Shown one piece after another: positions 1-9,713 of a stretch of 64,000 nt of DNA. Position 1 is the stretch's first letter. Every line of letters starts with the position of its first letter. The notes under the pieces were generated by a model that saw nothing but the letters and a program-made list of their open reading frames with translations, was not told where the DNA came from and ran no database searches. A program made the position numbers and the translations under genes. The stretch lies in NCBI GenBank assembly GCA_910587715.1, contig CAJUMV010000002.1, positions 92,474 to 156,473 of the forward strand. The letters run 5' to 3'. The stretch is from an uncultured Lachnospiraceae bacterium. Its GTDB lineage: Bacteria > Bacillota > Clostridia > Lachnospirales > Lachnospiraceae.

Positions 1-1777
1 TCTTTGCCGTCGGATAATAATATCCCATGATCGTCCCGATGCCACAGTCCTGACACGCCTCCACCACGCTGTCCATCATGGCAAATTCCATGTCCCGTTT
101 TAACACGCGGCAGCTCATGAGCCACAATTCCAAATGCAGCACGCCGCCATCAACTGCGCCGTTACCCGCCACTGTGCTTTCCGCCGCGCTGCCGTCCACC
201 GTCATCCCGGACAACTCTGCACCGCCTGGCGCCGCATCCGGCGTTTCTCCCCGCCTGTAGGCTTCCACATCCGCCATCGTCCCTTTCCTGCCAACCACCA
301 CGGAGACCACGCCGTTGTCCCCGAAACGATCCGTCAGCTTTCCATAACGGGTGATATAGTTCGGATCCGCCGCAAACGCTTCAATCTGTGCCTGCGTGAA
401 CCGCCTTGTTGTCAGATTAAACTGATTGCTCTTATTGGTAAGCTGGGCGATCCGCGCCATGTAAATCGGCTCGAAAGCGCGAATCGTCCCCTGCATTTCT
501 AAAGACAGCAGATACTCCCGATAATCGGCAAAACGCTCCTGCTGCACTTTTCTTGCTATGTTGGCGCGGTACATCTCGTTTCGCTTCCTGTCGTCTTCCG
601 ACAGGCTTGTCACCTCGAAAAAGCCGCTGTGATCAAGCACTCTGATATACTGCTCCGGCGTGCCGATTTCGGGAGCCGCCGTTCCCGCCGACTGCGCGCC
701 CACAATCTCCCGCTCCGCCGGATTGTCATCCACGAATACGAGAGAGTCCGGCAGTATATTCAGCTCCTGCGCGATAGCGGCTATATTTTGGCTTTTCGGC
801 TCCCAGTTCGCCTTGATCAGAACAAAATCCTCCGGCTTCAAAACGCCTTCCGGATGATTTAAGCCCGCAATGGCGTTGTCGTACTCATTTTTGGAATTTA
901 CCGCCAGCATAACGCCAATTTCTTTCTGCGCCCTGACATAGCCCTGAAATTCCGCGTAAACCTGTCCCATCGGCGTCTCCTGCCCGATCTCCAGATTTTC
1001 CGGACCGTCGTCTCCCACAACGCCGCCCCAGAGCGTATTGTCCAGATCCAGAACGAGCGCTTTCTTATTTCTGCCGAAAACCGACTTAATGATATTCGAT
1101 AAATTGTAGGCAAACGCGGGAATCGCCTGCATACAGCAGGCATACTTATACATATGCCAGTAAAGGGGATCCGCCCATTTGTCAAGCCCGTAGGCGGTTG
1201 ACAGATAATTGATATCGTGAATATAAAAATTCGCGTGTTCCCTCGCATACTGATAAAACTTCTCATTCAGCCTGTTGATAAAACAGATGCGCCCCTGCGG
1301 ATACACCCCTTCCTGATTGCCCAGAAGCCGGTAAAACGGATACTCGAAATTATTCTGGATGACGGGACAGTGGTAGGTTTGCGCTATTTTGTCCCACATC
1401 ACCTGAAAATGGGCAAACTGCTCCGAAAGCAGCTCGTCCACCCGCTCCTCCTTGTCGGAAACGGAGGGTGCGAGCGTAATGTTCCGGTTGGAGGTGTGAA
1501 TATAAATCAAATCCGGCGCAAACGACAAAAGCTCCGGATTATCAAACATCACATCCTGCCAGTACTGCGCATACTCCGACTCGTAGAACACCGGGCGGAT
1601 GCCCTGTTCCAGCAAAAACAGCTCCAGAACGCGGATGATATCGTGGGTCGTGCTGCCGCCCAGAACCGCAATCCGCTTCTGCGTAAAATCGGAACGCTCC
1701 TCCAGAAGCGCACGCTTGATTTTCTTTGATTTCTTTAAGATAAGTTCCCCGTCAAAAGGGTATTCCAGTTCCCGCAT
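1..1777 (-). CDS. FkbH-like HAD-IIIC protein (C-terminus cut by window edge)
   Basis: The frame opens at the ATG at 1775-1777, with GGGAG six bases upstream, and is still open at the left edge, so about 592 residues are visible. By comparison with the family only a few dozen C-terminal residues should be missing. FkbH-type proteins belong to HAD subfamily IIIC; characterised members load a glyceryl unit onto a carrier protein. I see the HAD motif DLDNTLWGG near residue 243 and the family-typical VFVDDNPAERE further on, before a GNAT-like C-terminal part. The first 215 residues form the SGNH-like N-terminal half and closely resemble the product at 63315-63980. It lies 78 bases downstream of a membrane SGNH protein on the same strand. 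No acyl-carrier protein gene is visible nearby, so the substrate is open. A modification role in surface glycan synthesis is inferred from context. Confidence 0.85.
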   Translation of the reverse strand, partial: MRELEYPFDGELILKKSKKIKRALLEERSDFTQKRIAVLGGSTTHDIIRVLELFLLEQGIRPVFYESEYAQYWQDVMFDNPELLSFAPDLIYIHTSNRNITLAPSVSDKEERVDELLSEQFAHFQVMWDKIAQTYHCPVIQNNFEYPFYRLLGNQEGVYPQGRICFINRLNEKFYQYAREHANFYIHDINYLSTAYGLDKWADPLYWHMYKYACCMQAIPAFAYNLSNIIKSVFGRNKKALVLDLDNTLWGGVVGDDGPENLEIGQETPMGQVYAEFQGYVRAQKEIGVMLAVNSKNEYDNAIAGLNHPEGVLKPEDFVLIKANWEPKSQNIAAIAQELNILPDSLVFVDDNPAEREIVGAQSAGTAAPEIGTPEQYIRVLDHSGFFEVTSLSEDDRKRNEMYRANIARKVQQERFADYREYLLSLEMQGTIRAFEPIYMARIAQLTNKSNQFNLTTRRFTQAQIEAFAADPNYITRYGKLTDRFGDNGVVSVVVGRKGTMADVEAYRRGETPDAAPGGAELSGMTVDGSAAESTVAGNGAVDGGVLHLELWLMSCRVLKRDMEFAMMDSVVEACQDCGIGTIMGYYYPTAK

Positions 1778-1798
1778 ACAGTTCTCCCAAAATCATAG

Positions 1799-1823
1799 AA
1801 GGCAGGTATTTTACACCTGCCTT
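1799..1823 (-). terminator. Hairpin between SGNH gene and FkbH-like gene
   Basis: AAGGCAGG (1799-1806) pairs with CCTGCCTT (1816-1823) across a 9-base loop. The T-run after it on the minus strand is poor, so it may only attenuate transcription into the FkbH-like gene. On the plus strand it is followed by four T. Confidence 0.45.
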
Positions 1824-1855
1824 TTATCATACCATATTTTACCTGCTCTATGCAA

Positions 1856-3013
1856 TCACTCCTCCGGCGTAAAGTCGTTGCGGATAAAATTAGCCGCCTT
1901 CTCCGCATACACTCTTGCTCCCAAAGGCGTCATATGAATCCCGTCCGCCAGATATTGATCCGCGGTGCCCGCGTCAATGCCGCTTTCCTCAAAGGCATTG
2001 AAAAAGAATACGCGCTCCTCCTCAAAGCGCCCTGCCACATAACCGGCCCCTCTCGCATAGGTAATCAGCGGACCGTATCCGTAGTCCAGAGAATATCCAT
2101 CACCGATAAAGGTCGTGCCGCTGAATACCTGACAATAATGGGGAGCGATCACAAGAATCCCCGCATCCGGAAAACGACCTTTCAGCCTGCTGATCGCATC
2201 TTCAAGCGCCCCCGTGTAGGTATGCGCCTCGTCCACCGCCAGCGTGTCCCCGCCCTCCAGATACCTGCTGTTGGGAATCTGCTTGGTCAGAAAATCATTC
2301 ACCCCGTACTCGATGATAAAGTAATCCGTCTTGTCAAAATCACAGGTTTTCAGCACTTCGCCCGCCGCATAGCCGTCAAAGATATCCGTGTTGATATTGC
2401 CCAGAATCCCATGCACGACACCGAGCAGGCTGCGTGACTCCCATGTGGCGAAATTATACTGATCATTGGGTAAAAGCGCCGCCGTAGTGCCTCCCATGGA
2501 CATATTATAAATCTTCGCGTCCAACTGTTCCCCGATGATATCCGCCGCCCCGCTCGCCGTCCGGTCTCCGTCCATGATGCTGTCGCCCAGAATAACAATC
2601 TGCATACTGTATTCCCTGTCGTCCTCCTCTTTGGGCACGGCATCCTCCTTCTTTTCCTCCGTCTTATCCTCTTTCGACGTTTCCGGCTTCGTTATCTTTG
2701 CCGGCGCCTTTTCCTCTTCCGCTCCGCTCGCGGCAGGAGCGGCTTCACTCTCGGCAGTCACCACGCTGGAACCTTCCTTCAGATTCCGCCATTCCTCCTT
2801 CAATTCCTCCACGGCCTGACGGTTCTGTTCCTCCAGCTCCAAACGCTCCCGTTCCACCTTCATCTGCGCCTGTCCGTATACAATCTCAATGATCGCCAAA
2901 ACGCAAAAACCGATTAAAACCACCAGAAGCATATTGATATTTTGCCTGCCGCGTCTCGTATTCCCCATCTTCTTACCGACCTTTCCCTGCCATCCTATCT
3001 GCTGCTCTATCAT
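1856..3013 (-). CDS. Membrane-anchored SGNH/GDSL hydrolase-like protein
   Basis: A 385-residue protein with a short basic cytoplasmic N-terminus, one membrane segment (about residues 28-46), a charged coiled-coil-like stretch (about 50-80) and an acidic linker to about 135. A C-terminal SGNH domain follows, outside the membrane. Hallmark blocks are visible: GDSIMDG with the nucleophile Ser near 145, the MSMGGTT glycine block, the EYGVND asparagine block and the DGIHMT Asp-His block near the C-terminus. SGNH proteins of this layout often act as esterases or acetyl-transfer partners on exported glycans; the substrate here is unknown. A second possible start is Met16 (2968); neither start has a strong ribosome site. 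The FkbH-like gene follows on the same strand. Confidence 0.82.
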   Translation of the reverse strand: MIEQQIGWQGKVGKKMGNTRRGRQNINMLLVVLIGFCVLAIIEIVYGQAQMKVERERLELEEQNRQAVEELKEEWRNLKEGSSVVTAESEAAPAASGAEEEKAPAKITKPETSKEDKTEEKKEDAVPKEEDDREYSMQIVILGDSIMDGDRTASGAADIIGEQLDAKIYNMSMGGTTAALLPNDQYNFATWESRSLLGVVHGILGNINTDIFDGYAAGEVLKTCDFDKTDYFIIEYGVNDFLTKQIPNSRYLEGGDTLAVDEAHTYTGALEDAISRLKGRFPDAGILVIAPHYCQVFSGTTFIGDGYSLDYGYGPLITYARGAGYVAGRFEEERVFFFNAFEESGIDAGTADQYLADGIHMTPLGARVYAEKAANFIRNDFTPEE

Positions 3014-3126
3014 AAACTTAAGATGCGCACTCTTCTAATCTGTATCTACTTTACCACATTTTTCATGATTTTCCTATGATATGCTTGTGGAATTAAAGAA
3101 ATCTTCCGTAAATCTTAATATGTTAC

Positions 3127-3157
3127 TTGTTTTCCTGCTGACATGTTATATTATAAT
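3127..3157 (+). promoter_or_regulatory. Candidate promoter for the 3209 membrane protein
   Basis: A perfect TATAAT lies at 3152-3157, with TTGTTT at 3127-3132. The 19-base spacing is long. The start codon is 51 bases further on. Confidence 0.4.
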
Positions 3158-3208
3158 AGAGACAACTTAAAAATATGCGAAACAATTCATTTACGAAAGG
3201 ATAAGCCC

Positions 3209-4972
3209 ATGCAGACGAAATTTGCGCAGAAAAATACCCGCCCTTTTCAGAGGGATATTCTCTTTCTGCTGCTTCTTATTGCCTCTTATGCTCTGCTGTT
3301 GTTTTTTATAAAGCCGGTGGACGGCATTAACGACGATTGGGGCATGTACAGCATTCTTTCCGGCGCGTATACGGGAACACCTGACGCTCATGTCATGTTT
3401 TTCCTCTATCCGCTCTCATGGCTGCTTTCCAAACTCTATACGTTGTGGAGTTTCATTCCCTGGTATGGGCTGTTCCAACACACCGTACAAATACTCTGTC
3501 TTTATGCGGTTTACCGGCGCATCCTGCGGATCCGTCAGAGGCATCATCCGCAGTCTCCGCTGTTTTTGCCTGCGTTTTGCGCTTTTTTGTTCCTGTTTTT
3601 TATCATCGACCTGAACGTGCTCGCGGAAGCACAGTACACCACCACAGCGGGACTGGCGGCTGCCGCGGCGCTGTTTTGCTTTATCACGGCACGCATCAAT
3701 CAGCCGCTCACCGGCTTTTTTCTGGATAATATACCGACTCTGCTCTTTGCATGGATTTCTTTCAGTATGCGCCAGCAAATTTTTTATCTCTGCCTGCCCA
3801 TGGCAGGAATGCTCTGGCTTAGCAAGTGGATTTCCGCTTACAAAAACAAATACGAAAAAGCGGCAGCGAAGCTCCTCGGCTTTGCCCTGCTTTTAGTCTT
3901 AGGCATGGGACTGCTCTGGGGTGCAAACGCCGCCGCCTATTCCGCCGAGGAATGGTCGGATTTTCGCAAAATCAACCACTATCGGGAACGGGTAGGCGAT
4001 TTCTACGGCTGGCCCGAATACGAGGAGTGCCGGGATGAGCTGCGCGCACTCGGCATAGAGGAAGAAGCTTATTTATACCGCAGAAGCGGCGCCCCGCACA
4101 TTGGATACGACATGCCGGTTTCCGACTGGAAGCAGATGCACGACCTTGCCAGAAGCTGTTATCTGGCACGCGTGAGTCTGAAGGAACGATTGAAAAATAT
4201 GGCAGTGTCCGCCGTAACCGTCTTTTTCTATCAGGACGGTATGCAGCCCGCCAACGTGCTTGCAGGGCTTTTGCTGCTTGTGACCCCTGTGCTGATTTTT
4301 ATAGAGCGCAATGCAAGCGCCCTCTTTGTCTATCTCATGTATCTGTTCGGACGGAGCGTAAGCTGGGGCTATGTACTCTATGAAGGGCGTTTTCCCAAGC
4401 GTATCGCCCAGCCTTTGATTACCGTGGATTTCCTGATTCTTCTCGGAATCATTCTTGCCTTCAACCTGCTGCCGACAGAAAACCGCAGGCGGTACTATGT
4501 GCTGCTTCCCCTGCTTGGCGCTCTCAGCCTTTTTTCGGTGTATGTCACGCACAAAGATATTACGGAAAACTACCGGGTTCACGAAGAGACATGGAAAGAG
4601 CTGCGGGAATACTGCCAGTCACATCCGGATAATTTTTATATCTGGACTTACAACTCCGGAACACTGGAACACTTTTACGAGACGCCCTTTGGCAGCGGAC
4701 AGGATACTTACCAGAATTTCATCTACACGAACTGGGGCGTTGTCTGCAATCCCAACACCCAAAAAAAACTTGCCGCCCAGGGCATCGGCAGCTTCGGCAG
4801 GGATGTCGTGGACAGCAGGCATGTATACTTTATTCTGCAGGAGGCGCCTTATAACGAGGAACATCCCGTCATTATGTACTTCCGGCACACCTATCAGGCA
4901 GGACTTTCCGCCGCGGATACCTTCACCGCCGGGGATACGACTTACATGGTGTATCAGCTTTACCCGCTGTGA
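3209..4972 (+). CDS. Polytopic membrane protein, GT-C-like
   Basis: The start at 3209 is chosen because AAAGG lies eight bases upstream; an in-frame extension to 3143 lacks a ribosome site. The 587-residue product has an N-terminal membrane helix followed by an acidic NDDWGMY block, then many further hydrophobic helices and a soluble C-terminal domain of roughly 130 residues. A first extracytoplasmic loop with paired Asp is typical of GT-C glycosyltransferases using lipid-linked sugars, but I do not recognise a precise family. Divergent from the SGNH/FkbH pair and convergent with the next membrane protein. It could instead be a polymerase-type protein; the catalytic role is inferred. Confidence 0.75.
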   Translation: MQTKFAQKNTRPFQRDILFLLLLIASYALLLFFIKPVDGINDDWGMYSILSGAYTGTPDAHVMFFLYPLSWLLSKLYTLWSFIPWYGLFQHTVQILCLYAVYRRILRIRQRHHPQSPLFLPAFCAFLFLFFIIDLNVLAEAQYTTTAGLAAAAALFCFITARINQPLTGFFLDNIPTLLFAWISFSMRQQIFYLCLPMAGMLWLSKWISAYKNKYEKAAAKLLGFALLLVLGMGLLWGANAAAYSAEEWSDFRKINHYRERVGDFYGWPEYEECRDELRALGIEEEAYLYRRSGAPHIGYDMPVSDWKQMHDLARSCYLARVSLKERLKNMAVSAVTVFFYQDGMQPANVLAGLLLLVTPVLIFIERNASALFVYLMYLFGRSVSWGYVLYEGRFPKRIAQPLITVDFLILLGIILAFNLLPTENRRRYYVLLPLLGALSLFSVYVTHKDITENYRVHEETWKELREYCQSHPDNFYIWTYNSGTLEHFYETPFGSGQDTYQNFIYTNWGVVCNPNTQKKLAAQGIGSFGRDVVDSRHVYFILQEAPYNEEHPVIMYFRHTYQAGLSAADTFTAGDTTYMVYQLYPL

Positions 4973-5092
4973 CCGCCGCCGCGAAAATCATACAGGCATG
5001 GCTTGGGCTCACTGCCCGCGAAATAAACCTCTCGATACGCCCAAACCGACCCATCCGTCACATTTCTGTCTATCGTAAAACCGGCATGTGTG

Positions 5093-6955
5093 TCAGTTTT
5101 GTATCCTGCCGCGCCCGAACAGCAGCAGAGCCAGCACCGTAACCGACAACATCAACGGATACACATAGCGGGTCAGCACGCAGGGACCGAGAAGCAGCGT
5201 TCCCGCGAGCGCCAGCAGATACACCGCCGGAAGCAGCAGCTTCGTTTTTTTCAAGCCGATACAACATAAGCAGTAAAACAAAAGCAGATAACAGGTAAAG
5301 GCAGGCTGCATCACAAGCGCCACGGGCGGGCAGTACCGCCACAACTCATCTCCCGCCGCAAAATACCGGTAAAGGGACTGCAGGGGCTGCAGCTTCTGGT
5401 GCCGCACATAACCCGGCGCAAGCGCCTCCATATAAGGCTGCTGATCGCTCGGATAGGTAATCTGTAAATACCCTTTCGCGTAAGTATACACGTCATTCAG
5501 GTAAGTTGTGTCCGTCAGCTCCCACATTCCCTTATTTTTCAACAAAAAAGCCTGCAGATACTCCCCGGGATAGCGGAGCCCCAGCGAAATCCACTCCCCA
5601 ATAAAAATCCGCAGCGTCTCCTTGTCACCCGCGATATCTTTCTTGCTCCTGTCCGCAATGGCAGGCACATATTCCGGCAGATTCTCACCCCATACCGCGG
5701 CGATCGCCGCCAAATCCTCCTGCGTCAGTTCCTCTTCGTGATACTGCACCACCCTCGCTATCTGCTGTGCCGGAACACTCAGCATCTCCCTTGCGTAAGT
5801 GCTGCTCGTCGCCGAAACCGCCTGCACCATCAGACCGTTTATGCACAGATACATCAGAAAAACCGCCCCGTGAAAAGCGCAGATTTTCTGAAAGGACAGC
5901 GGTCTCTTCCGCCCCGCCAAAGCCACGGCAGCCACATATACGAGCCACGCATAAACGCTGTTGTTTCGGAACAAAAGCAAAAGAACCGTCAAAATCCCAT
6001 AACGAATCCACCATCCGATTTCCGGATTCTTCTCTCCCACCGCCAGCTCATAGGCAAACACCGTAAACGCCATGGTGAGCGCCGCGTATATGGTATCCTT
6101 CGTAATCGAGACAGCAAGCATCCCATGGGTCGGAAAAACAGCCGCGCACAGGACGAACGCATAACAGAGCCATTTCGACACACCACGCCGGCCAAGGAAA
6201 CAGGAAACATAGGCAAAACATGCCGCCACCACAGCCATCTGCATCAGAGAATAGAACGCCAGCCCCGCCCGGTCCGCATTCGGCAGAAAAGAAAGAAGCT
6301 CTCCCAATGCCAGACAGCCCTTTAACAGCAGCGTGTGAATCAGGGGATGGTGGGTCGTCAGCCCGCTTACCCGAATCTGGTCAAGCTGGGGAATCACGTC
6401 ATATGCCATAATCGCCGGATAATAAGTGGCAAAAGGAATACAGAAGCCACCGAAAATCAACGCGAACGCCCCCCAGAAGGCGCCCTTTTGACCTGTGTGC
6501 GTCTGTTTCCTGCCTGCATCCTCTTCCGTACCCGTAAGCTCCCCATCCTGCCTCCTTGCCATGTCGTCTCCGCCTGTCTTCTTTGCCAGAAAGAAAAGCA
6601 TATTCTGCCCCGCATAGGTAATCGGGGTGAAACAAACGACCCACAAGACCGCCTCCGGCACGCCACAGATTCCCGGATGGCTAAAGACAAGCCCTAACAC
6701 CTGCAGTGCAGCAAACCCCGCCGCTAAAAGCGCCCGCACAGGCACGAAAAAAAAGACTTCCTCCAATAACAAAGCCCTTTTCCACAGACAATACAGTCCG
6801 AAAAGCAGAGCCAGCGGGAAAATCCCCATTGTGTACACGCTTCCCTGCGCGCGCAGAAGCAGGAATATCCGCCCCGCGCAGACAAGCGCCAAGGCGGCGG
6901 ATATCCCCGTGAGCGCAAGCTCCCGCATCGACACATCTTTTCTTATCCGTTCCAT
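5093..6955 (-). CDS. DUF6020-like polytopic membrane protein, probable GT-C enzyme
   Basis: The start at 6955 (MERIRKD) is preferred because GGGAG sits about eight bases upstream; the ATG at 6961 would be only one base from it. The 620-residue product has many membrane helices. Its marker is a loop with YDVIPQLDQ followed by THHPLIHT, which I associate with the DUF6020 family of Firmicute membrane proteins, probably GT-C glycosyltransferases. The long extracytoplasmic stretch in the second half has no Cys pairs or other recognisable motif. Last gene of a leftward run with a GT2 and an MBOAT acyltransferase, so a role in building an exported glycan is likely. The DUF6020 identification is from memory of the motif and is less certain than the membrane topology. 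Confidence 0.75.
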   Translation of the reverse strand: MERIRKDVSMRELALTGISAALALVCAGRIFLLLRAQGSVYTMGIFPLALLFGLYCLWKRALLLEEVFFFVPVRALLAAGFAALQVLGLVFSHPGICGVPEAVLWVVCFTPITYAGQNMLFFLAKKTGGDDMARRQDGELTGTEEDAGRKQTHTGQKGAFWGAFALIFGGFCIPFATYYPAIMAYDVIPQLDQIRVSGLTTHHPLIHTLLLKGCLALGELLSFLPNADRAGLAFYSLMQMAVVAACFAYVSCFLGRRGVSKWLCYAFVLCAAVFPTHGMLAVSITKDTIYAALTMAFTVFAYELAVGEKNPEIGWWIRYGILTVLLLLFRNNSVYAWLVYVAAVALAGRKRPLSFQKICAFHGAVFLMYLCINGLMVQAVSATSSTYAREMLSVPAQQIARVVQYHEEELTQEDLAAIAAVWGENLPEYVPAIADRSKKDIAGDKETLRIFIGEWISLGLRYPGEYLQAFLLKNKGMWELTDTTYLNDVYTYAKGYLQITYPSDQQPYMEALAPGYVRHQKLQPLQSLYRYFAAGDELWRYCPPVALVMQPAFTCYLLLFYCLCCIGLKKTKLLLPAVYLLALAGTLLLGPCVLTRYVYPLMLSVTVLALLLFGRGRIQN

Positions 6956-7004
6956 AACCATTCTCCCTGCCTGTCCAAATTTTCCTTCACATATTAATCG
7001 AGTA

Positions 7005-7022
7005 GGGAAGAGCTATCTTCCC
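7005..7022. repeat. Palindromic hairpin 1 in 6956-7127 intergenic region
   Basis: GGGAAGA and TCTTCCC flank a GCTA loop. It is the one of three consecutive hairpins nearest the start of the downstream membrane protein gene. Confidence 0.6.
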
Positions 7023-7034
7023 CTGCTCGCGCGC

Positions 7035-7079
7035 CGGGCACCCGTCAGCGCATGCTGACATATTTCTTCTGGGTGCCCG
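7035..7079. repeat. Nested hairpin 2
   Basis: CGGGCACCC (7035-7043) pairs with GGGTGCCCG (7071-7079). Inside it, GTCAGC-gcat-GCTGAC (7044-7059) forms a second stem. A nested design is more than a simple terminator needs. Confidence 0.6.
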
Positions 7080-7091
7080 TGTGCATAAGCA

Positions 7092-7120
7092 GGGGCATGT
7101 CCGACCTCCGAACATGCCCC
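7092..7120. terminator. Hairpin 3 immediately after the GT2 gene
   Basis: GGGGCATGT (7092-7100) pairs with ACATGCCCC (7112-7120) over an 11-base loop. It sits just downstream of the minus-strand GT2 stop and probably ends or attenuates that transcript. The T-rich side is on the plus strand, so minus-strand termination may be partial. Confidence 0.5.
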
Positions 7121-7127
7121 ACCTTTT

Positions 7128-8060
7128 CTATTTTTCCCGCAGCCGCCTTGTCACAAGCGTCAGCCGGTATTCAAAATCCCGCCTGTTCTTCAGCGCCATA
7201 TTAGATAACATCAGTCCCGCAAACAATGACTGCACCGCCGCCAGTCCAATAAACCCGCAGACAATGAGGGTGGGAAACCTGTCCACCAGCCCTGTCTCAA
7301 AGTAGGTAATCAAAATGGGGATAAAGAGCACCACCGCGAGCAGCATAAGAATCACCGAGCACAGCCCGAAAAAGCCAAAAGGCTTGTAATCCCGATACAG
7401 CTTCATGATCGTGTGGAGCACCCGATATCCATCCGAAAACGTATTTAATTTCGATTCGCTGCCCTCGGGTCTGTCCCGATAATCCACAATTACATTTTCT
7501 ATCTGCATATTGTTGTAGACCGCATGAATCGTCATTTCCGTCTCAATCTCAAAGCCCGTGGAAAGCACGGGAAACGTCTTCACAAAACCGTAGCTGAATG
7601 CGCGGTACCCTGTCATGATATCCTTGATATCACAGTGGAAAAGCCTGTTGATGCTGCCGCGCACAATGGAATTGCCGAAATTGTGGAAAGGTCTTTTGTT
7701 CTCCGTAAAGTACGTGGAGGAAAGCCTGTCGCCCACTACCATGTCCGCACTGTGTAAAAGCACCTTGTCCGCCATCTCTCTTGCGTACTCCATGGGATAA
7801 GTGTCGTCACCGTCCACCATGATATAGCACTCCGCCTCGATCTCCCGAAACATCCTGCGGATCACATTTCCCTTTCCCTGCATATGCTCATAGCGGATCA
7901 CCGCGCCCGCATCTCTTGCAAGCTCCACCGTGCGATCCGTGGAATTATTGTCATAGACATAAACCACCGCTTCGGGCAGCGCCTCCCTGGCGTCAGCCAC
8001 TACCTTCGCGATCGTCTTTTCTTCATTATAACAGGGAATTAATACTGCTATTTTATCCAT
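7128..8060 (-). CDS. GT2-family glycosyltransferase with C-terminal membrane helices (DPM1/YfdH-like)
   Basis: A 310-residue protein. The N-terminal GT-A domain starts directly with IAVLIPCYNEE, followed by YDNNSTDRT and the metal-binding MVDGDDTYP block (near residue 100), and ends in two membrane helices (about 230-250 and 265-290). This is the usual layout of glycosyltransferases that charge polyprenyl phosphate with a sugar on the cytoplasmic face. The GGAG and GGAGA before the ATG at 8060 support the start. It follows the MBOAT gene by 81 bases and precedes the DUF6020-like gene; a GT2 donor-maker beside a GT-C protein is a common pairing for lipid-linked sugar transfer. Specificity is unknown. 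Confidence 0.9.
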   Translation of the reverse strand: MDKIAVLIPCYNEEKTIAKVVADAREALPEAVVYVYDNNSTDRTVELARDAGAVIRYEHMQGKGNVIRRMFREIEAECYIMVDGDDTYPMEYAREMADKVLLHSADMVVGDRLSSTYFTENKRPFHNFGNSIVRGSINRLFHCDIKDIMTGYRAFSYGFVKTFPVLSTGFEIETEMTIHAVYNNMQIENVIVDYRDRPEGSESKLNTFSDGYRVLHTIMKLYRDYKPFGFFGLCSVILMLLAVVLFIPILITYFETGLVDRFPTLIVCGFIGLAAVQSLFAGLMLSNMALKNRRDFEYRLTLVTRRLREK

Positions 8061-8141
8061 TCTCCGTCTCCCGTACTCATAGTCCTATTTTTAAGTTTAC
8101 CACAGTTTTCCAGTCTTTACTATCTGATTTTCTCCGATTTC

Positions 8142-9677
8142 TTAAAAGCCCTGATAGATAAACTCCGCCGCGCTGTAACCCGGTCCGTAATACCCTAAGA
8201 GGATTACCGCAAACAATAACGCGTACCACAAAGCCCATCGCAGGGGCAGCGGTTTTCTCGCAATGCACTCCCGCACCTGCTCCTTTCTCTGTTTTAAGGA
8301 TACCGCCCACAGAAGGAGAAGCGCGAAACCAGCCACCGCCGTCTCAATGCCGTCCAGACCGAGCTGCAAAAGCGAACCGTCCCAGAGAATCTGCGGATTC
8401 CACACGCCCACCGCACGCTTAAGCATGGCAGACGCATCGCCCACTGAGGCGGATCGGAAAAACAAATCGCCGATGCACACGAGAAAGAATGTGCGCAGCA
8501 TACGGACGCCGTTTAAAAACCGACCCTCTTCGTCTAAATGAAGCCGCTTGTTCAGACGGGCGAAGGGCGGCGCCAGCAGCTCCTCCATCACAATATAAAA
8601 CCAGTGTAACAATCCGGAACCAATCACAAACTTCCAGTCGCCGCCGTGCCACACGCCCACTGTCAGCCACAGAACGAACATTGCCGCAAACGTAGCATAT
8701 TGTTTACCGCGCTTTTTCCCGAATTTCTCCTTAAAGGACTTGTTTAAGTTTGTAAAGAGTTTTGACCGAAGAAGCGGATAAAAAACATAATCTTTCATCC
8801 ACACACCCAGCGTAATATGCCATCTGCGCCAGTATTCCGCCACGCTCTTGGAAAAAAAGGGCGTCTGAAAGTTCTCCGGCAGAGCGATACCCAGACTCTG
8901 CGACAGCCCCAGCACGATATCCATACAGCCGGAAAAATCCGTGTAGAGCTGAAAAGCATAGCAGGCGGTCGCCACCCAGATGTACGCGCCCGGATACCCT
9001 TCATAGCCGCCGTAAACCGTATTCACCAAAACGCCCAGTCTCTCGGCAATCACCAGCTTTTTAAAAAAGCCCCAGACCATGCGCTGCAAACCCTGCGTCA
9101 CCTGCTTGTAATCAAAGGCATGAGGTGCAAAGAACTGCGCCGCGTGCTCTCTGTACTTTAAAATCGGTCCGGAAATCAGATTCGGAAAGTACAACCCATA
9201 GAGCGCGAGCTTCCCAAAATTCTTCTGCACATCCGCGAGCCCATAGTAAACGTCAATCACATAGCCCAAAAGAGAAAACGTATAAAAACTCACCCCAAGG
9301 GGCACCAGAAAATCCACCCCGGAAACCAGCTCGTCCCCCCCGCCGAACAGATGCACGACGCCGTTTACGGTATTGATAAAAAAATTCACATATTTCAGGG
9401 CAAAAAGAATGCCGACATTGACCAATATAGTCACCGCAAGAATGCCCCTGCGCTTCTTATCCGCCTCCTGCGGCACCCCTGCAAGCGCATTCGTACCCAG
9501 ATAGCAGGCGCCTGCGGACACAAGCGGATAGAGAATCAGGATTCCCTGCCCCGCAAGCAGGCAGTACGCAACGCTTCCCAGCAAAAGCAAGCCCCACTGG
9601 AGCTTACGCGGAATACCGTAATATACGATTAATAAAACAGTAAAAAAACACAAAAAATAAAAGGAAGTGATACCCAT
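8142..9677 (-). CDS. MBOAT-family O-acyltransferase (AlgI/DltB-like)
   Basis: The start at 9677 (MGITSFYF) is chosen: GGAGG lies upstream, while a longer frame to 9857 would overlap the divergent gene. The 511-residue product is strongly hydrophobic and carries the family signature YWRRWHITLGVWMKDY and the catalytic-histidine block VGVWHG. MBOAT proteins of this branch move acetyl or similar groups across the membrane onto exported polysaccharide or teichoic acid, usually with an SGNH-type partner. No SGNH gene lies directly downstream here; the nearest is in the divergent operon (12790-13857). It heads the leftward MBOAT-GT2-DUF6020 run. A second MBOAT protein at 11310-12755 is a distant paralogue, not a copy. 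Confidence 0.93.
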   Translation of the reverse strand: MGITSFYFLCFFTVLLIVYYGIPRKLQWGLLLLGSVAYCLLAGQGILILYPLVSAGACYLGTNALAGVPQEADKKRRGILAVTILVNVGILFALKYVNFFINTVNGVVHLFGGGDELVSGVDFLVPLGVSFYTFSLLGYVIDVYYGLADVQKNFGKLALYGLYFPNLISGPILKYREHAAQFFAPHAFDYKQVTQGLQRMVWGFFKKLVIAERLGVLVNTVYGGYEGYPGAYIWVATACYAFQLYTDFSGCMDIVLGLSQSLGIALPENFQTPFFSKSVAEYWRRWHITLGVWMKDYVFYPLLRSKLFTNLNKSFKEKFGKKRGKQYATFAAMFVLWLTVGVWHGGDWKFVIGSGLLHWFYIVMEELLAPPFARLNKRLHLDEEGRFLNGVRMLRTFFLVCIGDLFFRSASVGDASAMLKRAVGVWNPQILWDGSLLQLGLDGIETAVAGFALLLLWAVSLKQRKEQVRECIARKPLPLRWALWYALLFAVILLGYYGPGYSAAEFIYQGF

Positions 9678-9713
9678 ATTTTCATCCGCCTCCGTTTTCA
9701 CTATAGCACATGG

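Noticed and set aside
3055..3064. Extra CACATTTTTC box outside the array
   Set aside because: A single isolated copy in an AT-rich region, expected by chance.
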